64,000 bases of DNA from Icerya purchasi (Eukaryota > Arthropoda > Insecta > Hemiptera > Monophlebidae), in NCBI GenBank assembly GCA_039619475.1, contig CM077115.1:134738172-134802171 (forward strand). The letters are read 5' to 3'. Under the pieces are notes generated by a model. That model had not been told where the DNA came from. It searched no databases and saw only the letters and a list, made by a program, of their open reading frames with translations. Numbering within the stretch: position 1 is the stretch's first letter; every line of letters starts with the position of its first letter. Shown here piece by piece: positions 60,475 to 64,000 of this stretch. The position numbers and the translations under genes were made by a program.

Positions 60475-61530
60475 CTGCAATAATACACAAATTAATTCGA
60501 CAGATTTAAAATTAACAATTATAAATTTCTCAGATAATTCGTAATTACATTATTGCGGTAAATGAGACTGTAATTCGTAACTGTATTTAGTAAAACTTTT
60601 TTATTTTAATTAGATTTGCAAATACAATTACTCTAAAGATTAATTTAATTGTTGTAGTTACACTTTTATAAGTATAATTAGTTTTTCATTGTAATTTTAT
60701 CGCTCATCAGCAATACATCCGTGCGATGAAAGCACCAAAAATTCGCAACTATATTGGTGATATTTTTTTAAACGCTCTACAACGGTGCACGTATTTAATA
60801 AGCATAGATAGGAAAATATATTAAAGTAAATGAACCAATTTAATAAGAACTGTTATTAAATATTAGTTTTTATATCCATCGACTACTATTGATAGCATAC
60901 AGAACGTCGGTAATTAAAATTATTTTTTTTTTTGGCAAATAATAAAAAAACCAAAAATGTACGTATACAACAATTATTATGAACATATTAACTCCAAAAT
61001 AAAGTTTTATTAATGGAATAATTTTTCATTCTTGAGATTTCTATGTTCTTTTCTTAAAATCGAAGCTATAAATTCAACATGATTATTGCTTAAAAGCACG
61101 TTAAACTCTATTAAAAATTATTCAGCAAAAGAAACTGAAAATCCATAAATCACTCGATTAAATTTCCTAATTCTAGTAAATTTAAATAATGTAATAAAAA
61201 AAGTTATTTTCAAACGTGGAATAAGTAATAATAAAGTAATTGTTAATCCGATGAAAATATTAAATGGAAATATAGGTAAAAAAACAGCCAATTTAGCTGT
61301 GAAATATAGTTTGAAAATAAGCACTAAATTAAAAACAGAATGAATAAGCATTTACAAAAATAAAAATATAAAAATTAGGAAACTGCATTTCAATTATGCA
61401 GATAAGTTTGAATAAAACTGGGCAAAAATTAAAGCACAATAATAAGATTACATCGGATTATGTTTTGTGTCTGCCATTTTTAAAACAATACAGAATTATT
61501 AGAGACTATATAAAGATGTACATATATATA
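60475..61530. other. Intron sequence upstream of the first visible Kidins220 exon
   Basis: No further Kidins220 exon was found here; the hydrophobic open frame 61118-61351 (-) lacks usable splice sites. Confidence 0.4.
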
Positions 61531-61555
61531 TCTTTCTATAATAAAACGCCAAGGA

Positions 61556-62660
61556 AATAAATAGACGAAAAATCGGAAAAAAATAGACGAAAAATCGGAA
61601 AAAAATAAACGAAAAATCAAAAAAAAGTCCTGAGACCGTTCTATGGCACTTAGAAAGCTATTTTTTTTTTTAATCGACAGCTCCAGGTCACAGTGGCTTT
61701 TAGGAAAATTATAGAATGTTCAACATTTTTATACCTTGGGGTTCAAAACGAGCAATGAATCAAATTTTTTTTCCACCATAGACGAAAATCAGACAAAAGA
61801 CCAAAAATGAAAAAAAAATCCTTATCCCGTTCTATGGCACTTAGAAAGCTATATTTTTTTTTAAATCCACAGCTTCAAGTCAGTAGCTTTTAGGAAAATT
61901 ATAAAATGTTCAAAATTTTCATACCTTGGGGCTCAAAATGAACGATGTATCAAATTTTTCTACCAAACTAGAAGAAACTAAGACAAACACCGAAAATTAC
62001 AAAAAAGTCCTGAGGCCGTTCTATGGCATTTAGGAAGTTAATTTTTTTTTTAATCGACAGATCCAGGTCGGTAGCATTTAGGAAAAATATAAAATGCTCA
62101 AAATTTTAATACTTTAGGGCTTAAAACGAGCAATAAATCAAAAAATAGACAAAAAGTCAAAAAAAAAAAAAAAAGTTCTGAGACCGTTCTATGGCACTTG
62201 GAAAGCTATTTTTTTTGTAAATCGACAGCTCTACATCAGCAGCATGTAGAAAAAATATAAAACGCTCAAAATTTTCATACCTTAGGGCTCAAAACGAGCA
62301 ATAAATCAAAGCAATAAATCACATTTTTTCGCCGTTTTTCAATTTTTTAATCGTTTATCAAAAACTAATTATTCTACTGAACTGCTCTAGGTCTCATTTT
62401 AAAGAGAATTGAATTTAGAGTATTTCCCTCGCTTACACTACCCTTCTAGCGATTGAACTTTTTGAGGAGCTATTTTATTTCAAACTTTCAACAAAATAAT
62501 TTCAATTTTCGTATTATTAGACGAAAAATCAAAAAAAAAGTCCTGAAACCGTTCTATGGCACTTAGAAAGCTAATCCATTTTTTTTTTTTAATCGACAGC
62601 TCCAGGTCAGTGGCTTTTAGGAAAATTATAAGATGTCCAAAATTTTCATACCTTGGGGCT
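61556..62660. repeat. Tandem repeat block inside the Helitron (period about 170-190 bp)
   Basis: The anchor CCGTTCTATGGCA recurs at 61636, 61827, 62016, 62184 and 62549, that is every 168-191 bp with one gap of about two periods. Each unit continues with an (A/T)-run, AATCGACAG(C)TCCAGGTCAG-like sequence and ATACCTTGGGGCTCAAAACG-like sequence. A 22-23-bp sub-repeat containing ATAGACGAAAAATCGGAAAA occurs three times at 61558-61620. Confidence 0.9.
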
Positions 62661-62721
62661 CAAAACAAAAAGGGAATAGATCAGCGCTAACTTAATAAGA
62701 TCATTACCAATCGCATGAAAA

Positions 62722-62756
62722 CGCGGTACTACTGTATTTACCTACGCAGTACCGCG
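62722..62756. repeat. 9-bp-stem hairpin upstream of the Helitron ORF
   Basis: CGCGGTACT (62722-62730) and AGTACCGCG (62748-62756) form a perfect stem with a 17-base loop, the most GC-rich spot nearby. Possibly a cruciform or transcription-related site of the element. Function unknown. Confidence 0.6.
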
Positions 62757-62941
62757 CTTCCACCCACCCAACAACCGTTACTGGCTTTTCGTTCAACGTG
62801 TATTACTCATAGTGGACAAAGACGAAATATCTTTTGTTAACGATTCTTCTTTTGTTTCCTCTATGGTGTATTATTGGTGTATTTTTAAATTTGAAAAACG
62901 ACGTTGTAATTTTGAAGTTGTGATAGGCACAAACTGAAGAA

Positions 62942-63898
62942 ATGAGCAAACTAACGTATTTGCAATTCTACGAACAGTATCGTGATAGTGGAAAGAGAAA
63001 TATAGAGACTGGCCGCAATCGTCTTATAAAAAGGGTTCGAGGAGTATGTGTTTTTCGAAAGTGGTCCGAGTTACTCAAAATTTCTATTAGAAATTGGTGA
63101 AGGAAAAATGCCAGAGACTTTGTATGGCGAAGAAAATGGAATCCTATTAAATTTCCCCGATTTAAAAATGTTTACTTCACTTGATGAAATGATTGATCAC
63201 ATTTATCTCGATGATGTTCTATCAAATTTTTCTAAAATGTCCAAAAGATGTATTTTATCACCAACGAATAAAAACATAAATCAAATAAACAGATTGATAA
63301 TAGGGAAAAAAATATCTGGAGATGAAATAAATTTATATAGTGCTGATACAACTCTGACTGATGAAAAAGAAACAAATGGAGATTCCACACATTTATGTAC
63401 TGAAATTTTAAACAAAATGTCAGACCCAGGAGTTCCAAATCACAAAATTACTGTAAAAATTGGAGCGATTTGTATCCACATCAGAAATTTGAATTTCGAA
63501 GAAGGTCTGGTGAATGGAAGAAAAGTCGTCATTAAATCTGTTAAAGGTTTCATAATTGAAGTACTTCGTCCGGAAAATGAATGTAAGACGTTTCTAATTC
63601 CTAGGATCAGTTTCAAATTTATAGCTGGCGACACTGGCATTTAGATTTTAAGAAGGCAGTTTCCTATCAAGTTAGCCTATGCCATGACCATTAACAAAGC
63701 TCCGGGTGAAACATTGGATTTCGCCGCTGTTGATTTGAGGGATATGGTCTTCACTCATGGGCAATTGTATGTTGCCTTGAGTCGAGTGAGAACATCGAAA
63801 AATATATGCATTTTGAGCCTTGGTCACGACGAAACTCTCAAAAAACGGTGGTTTGTGGAAGGGTCCAGGGGGGGGGGGCGAAGCGGCCAGGAGGAAAA
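62942..63898 (+). pseudogene. Helitron Rep-helicase, internally deleted (PIF1-like helicase C-terminus)
   Basis: A start codon at 62942 opens a short piece (MSKLTYLQFYEQYRDSGKRN, then CRRN-like basic residues) that may be the original N-terminus. After a frame change near 63045 the PIF1-like part begins: YSKFLLEIGEGKMPE, RCILSPTNKNINQINRLI (the conserved PTN block), PNHKITVKIGAICI, LVNGRKVVIKSV and LIPRISF. An in-frame stop lies at 63642-63644. The same frame continues with [20 protein letters not shown] (helicase motif V) and [20 protein letters not shown] (motif VI). Rep and helicase motifs I-IV are absent. Helitron assignment rests on the element ends plus this helicase type. Confidence 0.85.
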
Positions 63899-63905
63899 CC
63901 CCTAG

Positions 63906-64000
63906 TATATATATGTAACGTGTGCAATAAACAAGGACTGTTATCATAAAATATATATCAAAAAATACAGAATCTAGAATCTAATAATTATAATAATTGA
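63906..64000. other. Flank of the Helitron
   Basis: (TA)n remainder and AT-rich sequence. Nothing recognised up to the window end. Confidence 0.4.

Larger units (their letters stand above)
61531..63905 (+). mobile_element. Helitron deletion derivative with helicase C-terminus
   Basis: Begins TCTTTCTATAATAAAACGCC (TC start, 61531) after an A and ends CCCCTAG (63905, CTAG end) before a T, the A/T insertion rule of Helitrons. The flanks rejoin as one (TA)n tract. About 2.4 kb against 5 kb or more for autonomous copies. It contains a tandem-repeat block (61556-62660), a short leader with a hairpin, and a truncated Rep-helicase ORF. The terminal hairpin is not clean because of a G-run at 63868-63878. 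Confidence 0.8.

Noticed and set aside
61118..61351. Hydrophobic minus-strand ORF that could be an upstream Kidins220 membrane exon
   Set aside because: No usable splice sites at matching phase and no similarity to the family. Phe/Leu/Ile-rich frames are common by chance in AT-rich DNA.

Overview
This is AT-rich animal nuclear DNA, most likely from an insect. The gene structure is eukaryotic (GT-AG introns of 0.5-8 kb). The repeat content is typical of insects: mariner DD34D, a DD37D maT-like Tc1/mariner element, Tc1, RTE, R1, Jockey and I-type LINEs, tRNA-derived SINEs, Helitrons and a TTAA MITE. The order or species cannot be fixed from the sequence alone.

Only one host gene is convincing. 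It is on the minus strand from about 60474 down to 32597. Eleven exons join in phase with canonical splice sites and encode the last 739 residues of a Kidins220/ARMS orthologue (ankyrin-repeat scaffold with a KAP P-loop NTPase domain). The window holds the end of the membrane region, the Walker B half of the KAP domain, the conserved region after it, a Pro/Gln-rich linker, the SAM-like domain and an acidic C-terminus. The ankyrin repeats and Walker A lie beyond position 64000. The short proteins from unspliced frames are mostly fragments of these exons or of transposons.

Layout: 1-775 is one arm of a palindromic (foldback) repeat with a tRNA-like module. 1067-1764 is a TTAA-flanked MITE. 4977-6640 is a 5'-truncated RTE LINE (minus). 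13330-14094 is an R1-type LINE tail. 15066-15956 and 23428-24365 are internally deleted mariners. 21640-21955 is a small foldback. 25125-27330 is a Jockey LINE (minus). 28030-28480 is a LINE remnant. From 32534 to the right edge is the Kidins220 gene. Its last intron (32819-41003) holds a second foldback copy (33055-36010), split by a Helitron (33470-35380) that carries two tandem 3' ends and an RTE fragment, and also a decayed Jockey-like LINE (37040-38740). The other introns hold a Tc1 relic (43735-44815), an I-type LINE with a SINE inside it (46500-49840), a nearly intact DD37D transposon (54617-55908), a decayed unknown ORF (56700-57240) and a (TA)n-bounded tandem repeat (58265-58920). A Helitron deletion derivative with its own tandem repeats (61531-63905) lies upstream of the first exon in the window.

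The genes do not form a pathway. The window is a large host gene whose introns have been expanded by nested mobile elements. The most informative structure is the foldback/Helitron/RTE nest at 33055-36010, where the first foldback copy at 1-200 supplies the empty site for the Helitron insertion.
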